Positions 54,186-62,330 of a stretch of 64,000 nucleotides of DNA are shown here, one piece after another (position 1 is the first letter of the stretch; each line of letters opens with the position of its first letter). The DNA is taken from NCBI RefSeq assembly GCF_001046635.1, contig NZ_KQ130453.1, forward strand, positions 563,001 through 627,000. Direction: 5' to 3'. The DNA is from Novosphingobium barchaimii LL02. GTDB taxonomy: Bacteria > Pseudomonadota > Alphaproteobacteria > Sphingomonadales > Sphingomonadaceae. The notes beneath the pieces are model-generated. The model was not told where the DNA came from and made no database searches. It saw nothing but the letters and a program-made list of their open reading frames with translations. The translations under genes were made by a program, and so were the position numbers.

Positions 54186-54354
54186 CCAACCTTATCGCCC
54201 CTTGAAAGCCAGTGGTGTCCTTCCCCCTTCCGATATTGGCCAACGTAGATCGTAGACTGTGGTGCAGCCCGGATGACGGATAGCGTGGGGCTGCCGACGC
54301 CGCCGGGCCAGTAGTGCCGTGATGGCGCGTGCCGAGGGTCTGGCGGAGACGAAC

Positions 54355-55674
54355 ATGCGGATCTTGCTGGTTGCCGAAAATATCTCTCTGCGGCTGAGCG
54401 GAGAAACCCTGCTCCCCTGCTGCTATTTCGAGCAGTTCGTCGCGGGAGGCGAGGATGTGCATCTGCTTTGTCACGAGCGGGTTCGTGAAGACCTGCGGGC
54501 TGATCTTCCCCCCGACCAGTTCGCGCGCGTCCGCTTCGTGAAGGACAGGCCGCTGCAGAACTTTTTGTTCCGGCTGGGGCGGCGGTTTCCGTACCGCGTC
54601 GAGGACCTGGTCTTCAACCAGCTGATCCAGATCGTTACCCAGTGGCACATGCGCGGCATCGCCCGCGACATGGTGCGCAAATTCGATATCGACGTGGTGT
54701 TCCAGCCGGCTCCCATCGCGGCAACGGCGGTCAGCTTCATGCACGGGCTGGGCGCGCCGGTGGTCATCGGCCCGATGAGCGGGGGCATGAACCTGCCGCC
54801 TGCATTCCGGCGCATGGACGGCCCCGTGGTGCGCCTTTCCATCGCCGCAGCCCGCTTCGGCTCCGCCGCGCTGCACCGTCTGTTTCCCGGGAAGCTGCGC
54901 GCCGCCGCATTGATCGTCGCCAACGAGCAGACCCGCGCCGCCTTGCCCGGTGGCATTCGCGGCAAAGTCCACGAAGTGATGGAAAGCGCGGTCGACCTCG
55001 AACGCTGGGTTCAGCGCCCGGTCACAGAAAAGGCCGCGAACGAGCCCACGTCCTTCATCTTCTGCAGCCGCTTCGTCGACTGGAAGGGCATTCGCCTGCT
55101 GGTCAGCGCCTTCGCTCCGCTGGCACGGTCGGGCAACAGCATGTTGCATCTGGTCGGTGATGGCGAACTGTTCGAGGAGATCCGCGAACAGGTGCGTCGC
55201 GAGGGGCTTACCCGCAAGGTTATTCTGCACGGCCGCGTCGACCGTGATCGCTATCAGGAAATGCTGCGAGAAACGGACGTTTACGTCACTCCGTCGCTAC
55301 GCGAATGCGGCGGCATGGCGATGATGGAGGCCATGGCGGTGGGACTGCCAGTGATCGGCATCGACTGGGGCGGGGCCGCGCAATATGCTGCGCCCGATTG
55401 TGCGCTGCTGGTGAAGCCGACATCCGAGCAGGCGGTGATAGACGGCCTTACCGCCGCCATGGCGCGCATGGCCGCATCACCCGAACTGCGCCGCTCGATG
55501 GGCGACGCCGCGCGACATCATCTTGAACAGGCGGGGCACGGCTGGGCCGACAAGGCGCGGGCTGTGCTTGGCGTACTGAAGGAAGCCGCCGAAGGTTCGG
55601 GCCGCATTTGCGCCCGCCCCAAAACAACCAGCGAGGCCCTGGCCGCCTCGTCTTCATTACAGGTGGCCCGCTGA
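54355..55674 (+). CDS. Glycosyltransferase family 4
   Basis: 439 residues. The N-terminal half begins MRILLVAENISLRLSGETLL and has GAPVVIGPMSGGMNLPPAFRRM. The donor half has FIFCSRFVDWKGIRLL, LVGDGELFEEIREQV, VTPSLRECGGMAMMEAMAVGLPV. GGAG 8 bases before the ATG at 54355 fixes the start; a longer frame is unsupported. The GPMSGGMNLPP block is shared with the glycosyltransferase at 60806-62167 (GPLNGGLPWP), so the two are paralogues. It is the first gene of the plus-strand EPS operon (next gene 1 base later). Confidence 0.9.
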   Translation: MRILLVAENISLRLSGETLLPCCYFEQFVAGGEDVHLLCHERVREDLRADLPPDQFARVRFVKDRPLQNFLFRLGRRFPYRVEDLVFNQLIQIVTQWHMRGIARDMVRKFDIDVVFQPAPIAATAVSFMHGLGAPVVIGPMSGGMNLPPAFRRMDGPVVRLSIAAARFGSAALHRLFPGKLRAAALIVANEQTRAALPGGIRGKVHEVMESAVDLERWVQRPVTEKAANEPTSFIFCSRFVDWKGIRLLVSAFAPLARSGNSMLHLVGDGELFEEIREQVRREGLTRKVILHGRVDRDRYQEMLRETDVYVTPSLRECGGMAMMEAMAVGLPVIGIDWGGAAQYAAPDCALLVKPTSEQAVIDGLTAAMARMAASPELRRSMGDAARHHLEQAGHGWADKARAVLGVLKEAAEGSGRICARPKTTSEALAASSSLQVAR

Positions 55675-55675
55675 C

Positions 55676-56812
55676 ATGGCGACGAAAGCAATGGACCCCG
55701 CCGTCGACATCATCTTCTACACCCGCCAGCTACACAACGGCGGGGTCGACAGGGTGGTGTTCAACCTCGCGGGCGAATTCCTGCGGCGAGGCATCAAGTC
55801 TTCGATCGTGGTGGATGTCGACAACCCCCATTCGCCGTTTCGCACGCTTATCCCCGAGGGGATCGGCTATGATGTATTGGAGGCCCGGGGGCCGATCGCG
55901 CGGCTGTTCAAGCTGCGCAGTTATCTGCGCAAATCCCGACCAAGCGCGGTCATGTGCGCCAGTTTCGGCTTCCCCAATCTTTATGCCATCGTCGTGCGCT
56001 GGATTTCAGGCCTGCGGTTTCACCTGATGCTGACCGAGCATTGCTTCCCCTCTGTCGACCGCGCGGGCCCCAAGCCGTGGCAGTCGCGCTACTGGTTCTT
56101 CCCGCTGGCGCACTACCTTTACCCTTTTGCCGATCGCATCGTCGCGGTTTCTAAAGGCACGGCGCTGGATCTTGCCAAAGTGATCGGCATCGACCCGAAA
56201 AGCATCTCCTGCATCTACAACCCGCTCGTCAGCGACGGGCTGATCGAACAGGCGAAGCAGCCCGTCGACCACCCCTGGTTCGCGGACGACACGGTGCCGA
56301 TCGTCATCGGCGTGGGACGGCTGGAGCCGCAGAAGAACTTCTCGCTGCTCATCCGCGCGTTCGCACGAGTACGCGCGCAGATGCCAGCCAGGTTAGTGAT
56401 CCTGGGCGACGGATCGGAACGCGACATGCTGCGAAACCTCGTCGCCGACATGGACCTGGGGGGGGACGTTGCGTTGCTGGGTTTTGTGCCGAACCCCCAC
56501 GCCTATGTCGCCAAAGCCGATCTGATGGTCCTCTCGTCCGATTTCGAGAGCCTTGCCAATGTCGTGATCGAGGCGCTGGCGGTGGGCACGCCCGTGATCG
56601 CCACCGATTGCCCATCCGGCCCGGCCGAGGCGCTGAACCATGGCCAATGCGGCACGCTGGTTCCCGTGGGCGACCTCGACCGGATGAGCACGGCGATACT
56701 GGAAGCCCTACGCGAAAGACCCGCGCCGATCGCGAGGGACTGGCTGGACCAGTTCAGCGAACGCGAAGTCGCGGATAGGTATCTTGATCTGCTTGCGCTG
56801 GATGCGAGGTGA
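55676..56812 (+). CDS. Glycosyltransferase family 4
   Basis: 378 residues. Starts with IIFYTRQLHNGGVDRVVFNLAGEF (typical GT4 N-terminal GG loop). The donor half contains VIGVGRLEPQKNFSLLIRAF, RLVILGDGSERDMLRNLV, ALLGFVPNPHAYVAKADLMVLSSDFESLANVVIEALAVGTPVIATDCPSGPAE with a final EALNHGQCGTLVPVGD. Shares the usual retaining GT-B layout. It is separated by 1 base from the preceding gene and 3 bases from the following one, so translation is coupled. Confidence 0.92.
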   Translation: MATKAMDPAVDIIFYTRQLHNGGVDRVVFNLAGEFLRRGIKSSIVVDVDNPHSPFRTLIPEGIGYDVLEARGPIARLFKLRSYLRKSRPSAVMCASFGFPNLYAIVVRWISGLRFHLMLTEHCFPSVDRAGPKPWQSRYWFFPLAHYLYPFADRIVAVSKGTALDLAKVIGIDPKSISCIYNPLVSDGLIEQAKQPVDHPWFADDTVPIVIGVGRLEPQKNFSLLIRAFARVRAQMPARLVILGDGSERDMLRNLVADMDLGGDVALLGFVPNPHAYVAKADLMVLSSDFESLANVVIEALAVGTPVIATDCPSGPAEALNHGQCGTLVPVGDLDRMSTAILEALRERPAPIARDWLDQFSEREVADRYLDLLALDAR

Positions 56813-56815
56813 TGG

Positions 56816-57967
56816 GTGGACGCGCCGCGGCCGAATTCCTGCCCCACGTCACCCGCTCTGGCCCAGCTGACGGGGCTCCGATTTGTGGCGGCCTTTGCGG
56901 TCCTGCTTTCGCACCTCGAATTTCTTGGCGCCGATCCGGGATCGCCCGCCGCGTGGATCTACGAGACGCTTTTTCGCCAAGGCTACTGCGGGGTCTCGTT
57001 CTTCTACATCCTTTCCGGCTTCATCCTGAGCCATGCCTACGGAGCCAGGCTTGCTACCGGGAAGCCCCGGATGCGGTCATATTTCCTGTGGCGCGTCTGC
57101 CGTATCGCGCCGCTGCATTGGATCATGACGCTGTTCTTCCTCGCATGGCTGGCGACGGCGAAAGGCGCGGTGCCGGGACCGGGAACGATCGGGTTGAACT
57201 TCCTGCTACTGCACGCATGGTCGCCCGATACCACGGTTCACTACGCGCTAAACGGGCCGTCGTGGAGCCTTTCGGACGAGTTGTTCTTCTACGCCGCATT
57301 CCCATGGCTGAGCCGGGTGCCCACCCGGCTTCTGGCGCTGTGCCTCGTCCTTGGCCTGATGCTCGTCACCGCGCTCGCGGTTATGGCGATGATGTGGGAG
57401 CCGGTATATTCGCCAAGGCTGGAGTGGCTCTTCTACGTTGCCCCGCCTGTGAGGCTGGCCGATTTCGTAACCGGAATGCTGCTCTATCGTACCTGGCAGC
57501 AGGGCGGGGGACGGCGGTGGGCAGGGACTACGGCAGAACTATGCGTGACTTTGGCGATCCCGGCCGCGATGGTGGGGTTTTCGCTGCTCGCCTTGCCGAT
57601 GCCGCTCCGCTGGCAACTTGCCTATCTGCCGCTGATGGCCGCCGCGGTGCTGGTCTTCGCGCACGGCCGGGGCGCTATTTCGGTGCTCCTGCAGGGCCAC
57701 TGGCCTGTGCTGCTGGGGGAGGCTTCCTTCGCGCTTTACCTGACCCATCGGCCGCTGGTGACACTGGCGGCCCGGTTATGGGGCGGCGATCCGGCGTTTG
57801 CACCAGTGCTGGCAGCGATGTTGCCGCCGGTCTGCATCACGCTTTCGATAGTGATTTTCCTGCTTTTCGAAAGGCCTTTGCTGCGCCGTTTGCGGCGACG
57901 CCTGCGGCCAGGGGGAAAGACGAATGATCCGGCAGGGGGCGCGCTGAAAGCATGGCAACCGTCCTAG
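56816..57967 (+). CDS. Acyltransferase 3 family protein (EPS acetylation)
   Basis: 383 residues with about ten hydrophobic spans. The N-terminal LTGLRFVAAFAVLLSHLEFLG contains the RFxAAxxVxxxH pattern of the acyltransferase 3 family, and GVSFFYILSGFILSH is another conserved block. NGPSWSLSDELFFY is also family-typical. It would add an acetyl or similar group to a sugar in the lipid-linked repeat. The start is a GTG at 56816, three bases after the previous stop. Its 3' end overlaps the flippase start by 16 bases. Confidence 0.92.
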   Translation: MDAPRPNSCPTSPALAQLTGLRFVAAFAVLLSHLEFLGADPGSPAAWIYETLFRQGYCGVSFFYILSGFILSHAYGARLATGKPRMRSYFLWRVCRIAPLHWIMTLFFLAWLATAKGAVPGPGTIGLNFLLLHAWSPDTTVHYALNGPSWSLSDELFFYAAFPWLSRVPTRLLALCLVLGLMLVTALAVMAMMWEPVYSPRLEWLFYVAPPVRLADFVTGMLLYRTWQQGGGRRWAGTTAELCVTLAIPAAMVGFSLLALPMPLRWQLAYLPLMAAAVLVFAHGRGAISVLLQGHWPVLLGEASFALYLTHRPLVTLAARLWGGDPAFAPVLAAMLPPVCITLSIVIFLLFERPLLRRLRRRLRPGGKTNDPAGGALKAWQPS

Positions 57968-59298
57968 AACACCCGCCCTGGCGCCGTGCTATCCAGAGCG
58001 GCGTCAGCCTGGTGGTGATCACCATTGTCGCCTCCAACGTGCTGCGCATTGCCAGCACGCTCATCCTCACCCGCGTCCTTTCACCCGTCGATTTCGGCGT
58101 GGCGGGGCTGACCGGGGCGATCCTCAACATCTTGCTGATGATCTCCGACGTAGGCTTCGGGGTCTACATCGTCCGCCATGCCCAAGGTGACGATCCCAGG
58201 CTCCTCGACGTCATCTGGACGCTGCGCCTGCTGCGCGGAGCCGTGCTGACGCTGGCCATGATGGCCTGCGCCGAACCGCTCGCCTTACTCTTGGGCAAGC
58301 CGGCGCTGACCATCGCCATCGCGGTGACCGGCATCAATTTCGTGCTCGACGCATGTTCCTCGCTCGCCCCCTTCAGCGCTGTGCGGGAGGAGCGGCTGTT
58401 CATGCTCAGCATGCTCGATATCGCCAGCGCCGTCACCCAAACGGTGACGGGGATCGTGCTGGCCATCGCATTGCACAGCTACTGGGCGATCATCTTCGCC
58501 GGGCTGGTGGGCGCCACTATAAAGGCCGTGCTCAGCTACGCGCTGTTTCCCGGGTCCCTGCGCCGGTTCGCCTTCGACCGGCATGAGGTGGGCGAGTTAT
58601 GGCGTTTCGGGCGCACGATCGCGAGCGCAAATACAATTCAGGTGCTGCTTTCGAACGTGGACAAAATCGTGCTGTCCCGCATATTTCCGCTGTCGTTGTT
58701 CGGCCTATATTCGCTGGCCGCCAATTTGTCCGGCGTGGCTTCCGGCTTCACCTCGCTTTACCCAAGCCGCATCCTGCTGCCCGCCTTTGCTCGAGCGTAC
58801 CGCGAAGATCCCGGCTCGATGGCCCATGCCTATTACGAGAGCCGCCGCACGATGACGCTGCTGTACATGGTTGCCATGGGCGGTTTCATCAGCATGGCCC
58901 CCGCAGTCGTCAACTTGCTCTACGATCCCCGTTATCAGGCGGCGGCAACTTACCTGCAACTCCTCGCTCTGGCCCCTGCGATGGCGATGAACATCTATGC
59001 CGCGCGCGAAGTGCTTATCGTTGTCGGCAGGGTGCAGGCGCTGCTTTATGGCAATCTGGTGCGCCTGACCTGGCTGATCGTGGTCGGGACCTGCGCCTTC
59101 CTGGCCTTCGGGCCGATGGGGCTGGTCGGCGCGGTAGGATGCATTGAGGTGCCGGTGCAAGTCTACTGCTGGCACGAACTGCGCCGCGCCGGACTGTTCC
59201 GGGCAGGACAGGAAGCACTGATCATCAGCGCGCTGGCTTTCGGAGCAGTCCTTGGCCTCATCGGCGACAAGCTTTACTTCATGCTGATTGCTGGGTGA
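57952..59298 (+). CDS. wzx: Oligosaccharide flippase (Wzx-like, MOP superfamily)
   Basis: 448 residues and 12-14 hydrophobic spans. The N-terminal ASNVLRIASTLILTRVLSPVDFGVAGL block and RHAQGDDPRLLDVIWTLRLLRGAVLT are typical polysaccharide-biosynthesis flippase motifs, and later FSPRILLPAFARAYRE-like and VVNLLYDPRYQAAATYLQLLAL segments match the MOP family. It moves the lipid-linked repeat unit from the cytosolic to the periplasmic leaflet. It is the last gene of the plus-strand run, ending inside the 3' end of the convergent polymerase gene (20-base overlap). Confidence 0.92.
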   Translation: MATVLEHPPWRRAIQSGVSLVVITIVASNVLRIASTLILTRVLSPVDFGVAGLTGAILNILLMISDVGFGVYIVRHAQGDDPRLLDVIWTLRLLRGAVLTLAMMACAEPLALLLGKPALTIAIAVTGINFVLDACSSLAPFSAVREERLFMLSMLDIASAVTQTVTGIVLAIALHSYWAIIFAGLVGATIKAVLSYALFPGSLRRFAFDRHEVGELWRFGRTIASANTIQVLLSNVDKIVLSRIFPLSLFGLYSLAANLSGVASGFTSLYPSRILLPAFARAYREDPGSMAHAYYESRRTMTLLYMVAMGGFISMAPAVVNLLYDPRYQAAATYLQLLALAPAMAMNIYAAREVLIVVGRVQALLYGNLVRLTWLIVVGTCAFLAFGPMGLVGAVGCIEVPVQVYCWHELRRAGLFRAGQEALIISALAFGAVLGLIGDKLYFMLIAG

Positions 59299-60802
59299 GG
59301 TTAAAGGTCGGGCGCATTGCTGGGACAGCAACGCGCATTACCGCGCGGCTTACCAGTCCGGCACCGGCCGCCAGCAGCACCACGTAAGTCGTTTCGTTTC
59401 GTCCATAGCTGGTTGTGACGAGGCTGGCCATCAGGCCGATCAGTCCAGCGAAACTTGCTGCTGCTGCTGCGCCCGCGTCACGGCCCAGCGCCGGCCCCCG
59501 AACGAACAACACACCCAGTACACCCACCAGCATCGCGTAATAGAGCGATGCGCCAAAAACTCCTCCACGCATCAGGATGGTCAAGGGCTGGTTCACCAGG
59601 TCGATAATCCCTTCACCCTGCCGCAGGCTTTCCAGATTATCGTAGATATCCGTCATGCTGAGGCCGGTTATCCAGTTTTCCCGGGCAAGCGCGAGGCCGC
59701 GCGAGAGCAGTTCGGAGCGGTAGTCAACCGATCCGGCCGCATCCTCGCCCGTGCCCATTGATGCGGCCAAGGTGGGGATCACGTGCGACAGCGCCAGCAG
59801 CGCTGCGCCACAGATCGGCACGGCCAGCACCAGCTTGAACAGACCGCCCCACCGCCGTTCCTGAACCATACAGGCGACCAGTCCGGCAATGATGACGATG
59901 TAGCCGATGCGCGCCAGCGTGAAGAAAACACCCGATGACAGCAGCACCAACACCACAAAGAAAGTAAGCTTTGACCCGAGGTGCTTGCGCAGTGCCACGG
60001 CGGTCACGACTGCCATGCCCAGGAACAGCGAAAGGCTGGTGGATTCCGCGAAGCTCGCACGTGAACGGACAAGACCGCCGCGCTGCTTCGCGTAACCGGA
60101 ACTCGTTTCGGGGTCGGCGCCTATGCCTTGCGGCATGGTGTCGTATAGCAGCCAGTGGCGAGGTGCCTCGAACGTCGCGATCAGGGCCAGTATGCAAGCG
60201 CCCAGAAGGAAAGCCAGCATCAGGTCTGCCGGCGAGCGCGATCGAACGAAAGCGCGGCTTACCGCCAGATAAGGCAATCCGAGATTCAGGATAATCTGGT
60301 TGCAGGCGCGGACCGAAAAGGTGAGATCGTTGCCCCGGCAATCCATGAAGGCTTGAACGATCATCATGCTCAGGAACAGCATGTCCCATGCCTGAAGCCT
60401 CGGTTCCAGCAGCCGCTGACCCGAAAGCATGACGGCCAGTATATAGCCGATACCAAGCAGGTGGACGTAGTTGAGTTGGGCAAAGGTCAGCCCGCCGATG
60501 GCAATCGTGTAGATCATCATGGGCATCAGCGGCAGGCATAGCAGGAACAACTGACTGCGCAGTTCCAGCGCTTGCATGGCAGGAAGGACCAGACCAGCGC
60601 GGCTAACTGCGGGCGCCGCCACTATAAGGACGATGACGCCGGCGGCAAAAAACGCATAGTGCATTCCGAAAGTGCCAAGAAGCGGAAGCGCCAGCACGAT
60701 CGTCATCTGGTGGGGCCCGCATAGTGTATGCAGCCGCCCTGGCAACTGGCGAAGGCCCCAAACCACAGCGGCGGTGAGCATCAGGATAACAAGATAGGCC
60801 AT
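59279..60802 (-). CDS. wzy: O-antigen polymerase/ligase family membrane protein (Wzy-like)
   Basis: 507 residues with 11 or 12 hydrophobic spans and one large periplasmic loop (about residues 350-410, with SMDIYDNLESLRQGEGI-type polar sequence). Low similarity to O-antigen ligases is expected; the LARIGYIVIIAGLVACMV and GYAKQRGGLVRSRASFAESTSLSLFLGMAV blocks resemble EPS polymerases of sphingomonads. It would polymerise repeat units in the periplasm, downstream of the flippase. The preceding gene on this strand (60806-62167) ends 3 bases before its start, so they form an operon. Confidence 0.85.
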   Translation of the reverse strand: MAYLVILMLTAAVVWGLRQLPGRLHTLCGPHQMTIVLALPLLGTFGMHYAFFAAGVIVLIVAAPAVSRAGLVLPAMQALELRSQLFLLCLPLMPMMIYTIAIGGLTFAQLNYVHLLGIGYILAVMLSGQRLLEPRLQAWDMLFLSMMIVQAFMDCRGNDLTFSVRACNQIILNLGLPYLAVSRAFVRSRSPADLMLAFLLGACILALIATFEAPRHWLLYDTMPQGIGADPETSSGYAKQRGGLVRSRASFAESTSLSLFLGMAVVTAVALRKHLGSKLTFFVVLVLLSSGVFFTLARIGYIVIIAGLVACMVQERRWGGLFKLVLAVPICGAALLALSHVIPTLAASMGTGEDAAGSVDYRSELLSRGLALARENWITGLSMTDIYDNLESLRQGEGIIDLVNQPLTILMRGGVFGASLYYAMLVGVLGVLFVRGPALGRDAGAAAAASFAGLIGLMASLVTTSYGRNETTYVVLLAAGAGLVSRAVMRVAVPAMRPTFNLTQQSA

Positions 60803-60805
60803 GGT

Positions 60806-62167
60806 TCAACTCGCCGTGCAGAGCAGGGAGGGGCGCGGGCCGCCGTCCCGGACCCAGTCGTAGACCCGTCCGATCTGTTCGGCCTTGCGGTCCCAGGTGA
60901 AAGTCGATTGTACCCGCGCCACGGCAGCGTCTCCCAGCCGGTCCAGCTTTTCAGGATTGGCGAGGACTTCCAGCAATACGGTGCGCAGGCCTTCGGCCAG
61001 CGCCTCGGGTCCGTCGAAGGGCACCCGGATGCCCGTCTCGTCATCCATCAGTTCGGTAGGGCCGCCATAGTCGGCGACGATCGGCGCCACCCCCAGCGCC
61101 ATTGCTTCCAGCACCACGCCGCCGCCGAATTCGCGGATGCTGGGGCAGGCGAGGAAATCGCAGTCTACCAGCAGCGTCTGGACCTGGCGGTGCGGGACCT
61201 CTCCGTGAAGCGTCACCGCGTGATCCACACCCAGGTCCCTGATGAGCGCGGCTATGCTCTCGCGCTCTGGACCGTCGCCGATGATGTCGAGGTGCAGTTC
61301 GCGCTTTGCCAGCAGGTCCCATGCCGAGCGGATCAGCACATCGGCGCATTTGTAGGGAACCAGACGACCAACGAAGGCCCCGCGCAGCGGCGCCTTGGCG
61401 CGGCGGGTACGGCGCAGGCCGAAGCGGGCGGGGTCGATACCGTTCTCCGGCAGGTGAAAGCTGCGCGGCTGCGCTTTCGCGGGCAGTTCTGACAGGGTGT
61501 AGAGCGAACCCGCCAGGATCGCGGCGGCATCGCGGCGGGTGGAGGCATAGCCGGGAAGCCACTTGTAAGCCCCGCGCAGCCGTGAAAGCCACTCGCGCTC
61601 ACGCAGCATCCGGTCGGCAAAACCGGCAGGCCATGGCAGCCCTCCGTTCAGCGGGCCGACGACCAGAGGAATCCCGATGCGCTTGAGCTTGCGCGCAAGG
61701 AAGGAGGGCGTCGTCGGGCTCATCGGGGTCAGCCGGTGGACGATATCGTAGTCGCCAACTTCCAGAGCCGAGCGGAAACGGTCCCACGCCGCTTTCTCGA
61801 AAGCGTAGCATCCTATCGGTGCAAGTGCCTGATAAATAGTCCAACCACGATTGTCGCTCGCTCCCAGAAACCGGGCGATGCGGAAAATCCGCTGGACCAT
61901 CGGTTCGGTGTCGATGATCGTGAAATCACGGTCCTCCTTCCATCCCAGCGCCGCGATCGCAGGGCGGTTGCGGATGTGCGTCACAAGGTGAACGTCAGCC
62001 TGCCGGGCCAGCGCCTCGGCAATGCACCAGGCAACCAAGGGCACGCTTACCATGTCGGGGTTGGCGATTTCCGCCAGCAGCAGGATACGCCGGGGCCTTG
62101 GGGGAGGGGTCGGACCGGGGCCAGGCATGTGATGGTCCGAAATCTGCCCGGTACTTTCAACCACCAT
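60806..62167 (-). CDS. Glycosyltransferase family 4
   Basis: 453 residues. An acidic/Pro-rich N-terminal tail, then RRILLLAEIANPDMVSVPLVAW, DYDIVHRLTPMSPTTPSFLARKL, VVGPLNGGLPWPAGF, and donor-half blocks GAFVGRLVPYKCADVLI, LDIIGDGPERESIA, LACPSIREFGGGVVLEAMALGVAPIVADYGGPTE. ATGs at 62167 and 62128 are both possible; neither has a clearly better ribosome-binding site. It is a paralogue of the gene at 54355 and in an operon with the Wzy-like polymerase, so it likely adds one sugar of the EPS repeat. Confidence 0.88.
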   Translation of the reverse strand: MVVESTGQISDHHMPGPGPTPPPRPRRILLLAEIANPDMVSVPLVAWCIAEALARQADVHLVTHIRNRPAIAALGWKEDRDFTIIDTEPMVQRIFRIARFLGASDNRGWTIYQALAPIGCYAFEKAAWDRFRSALEVGDYDIVHRLTPMSPTTPSFLARKLKRIGIPLVVGPLNGGLPWPAGFADRMLREREWLSRLRGAYKWLPGYASTRRDAAAILAGSLYTLSELPAKAQPRSFHLPENGIDPARFGLRRTRRAKAPLRGAFVGRLVPYKCADVLIRSAWDLLAKRELHLDIIGDGPERESIAALIRDLGVDHAVTLHGEVPHRQVQTLLVDCDFLACPSIREFGGGVVLEAMALGVAPIVADYGGPTELMDDETGIRVPFDGPEALAEGLRTVLLEVLANPEKLDRLGDAAVARVQSTFTWDRKAEQIGRVYDWVRDGGPRPSLLCTAS

Positions 62168-62330
62168 AATACGGATACCTGTCAGCGCCGGGCCGAACGG
62201 CTAGAATCGCGGCGGAAGAAGGACTTGCCCGAACGCCGGGTTCGTCCCGGCAGCATCCTTCCGGTCTTGTCGGCACTATATGGCCGCCGCCCGCAACATC
62301 CGATCATGCCCATTGGGAGGGGAGAAGCGC

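Noticed and set aside
54154-55230. Long minus-strand open frame opposite the glycosyltransferase at 54355
   Set aside because: Antisense shadow; the plus-strand frame has clear GT4 motifs and a ribosome-binding site.
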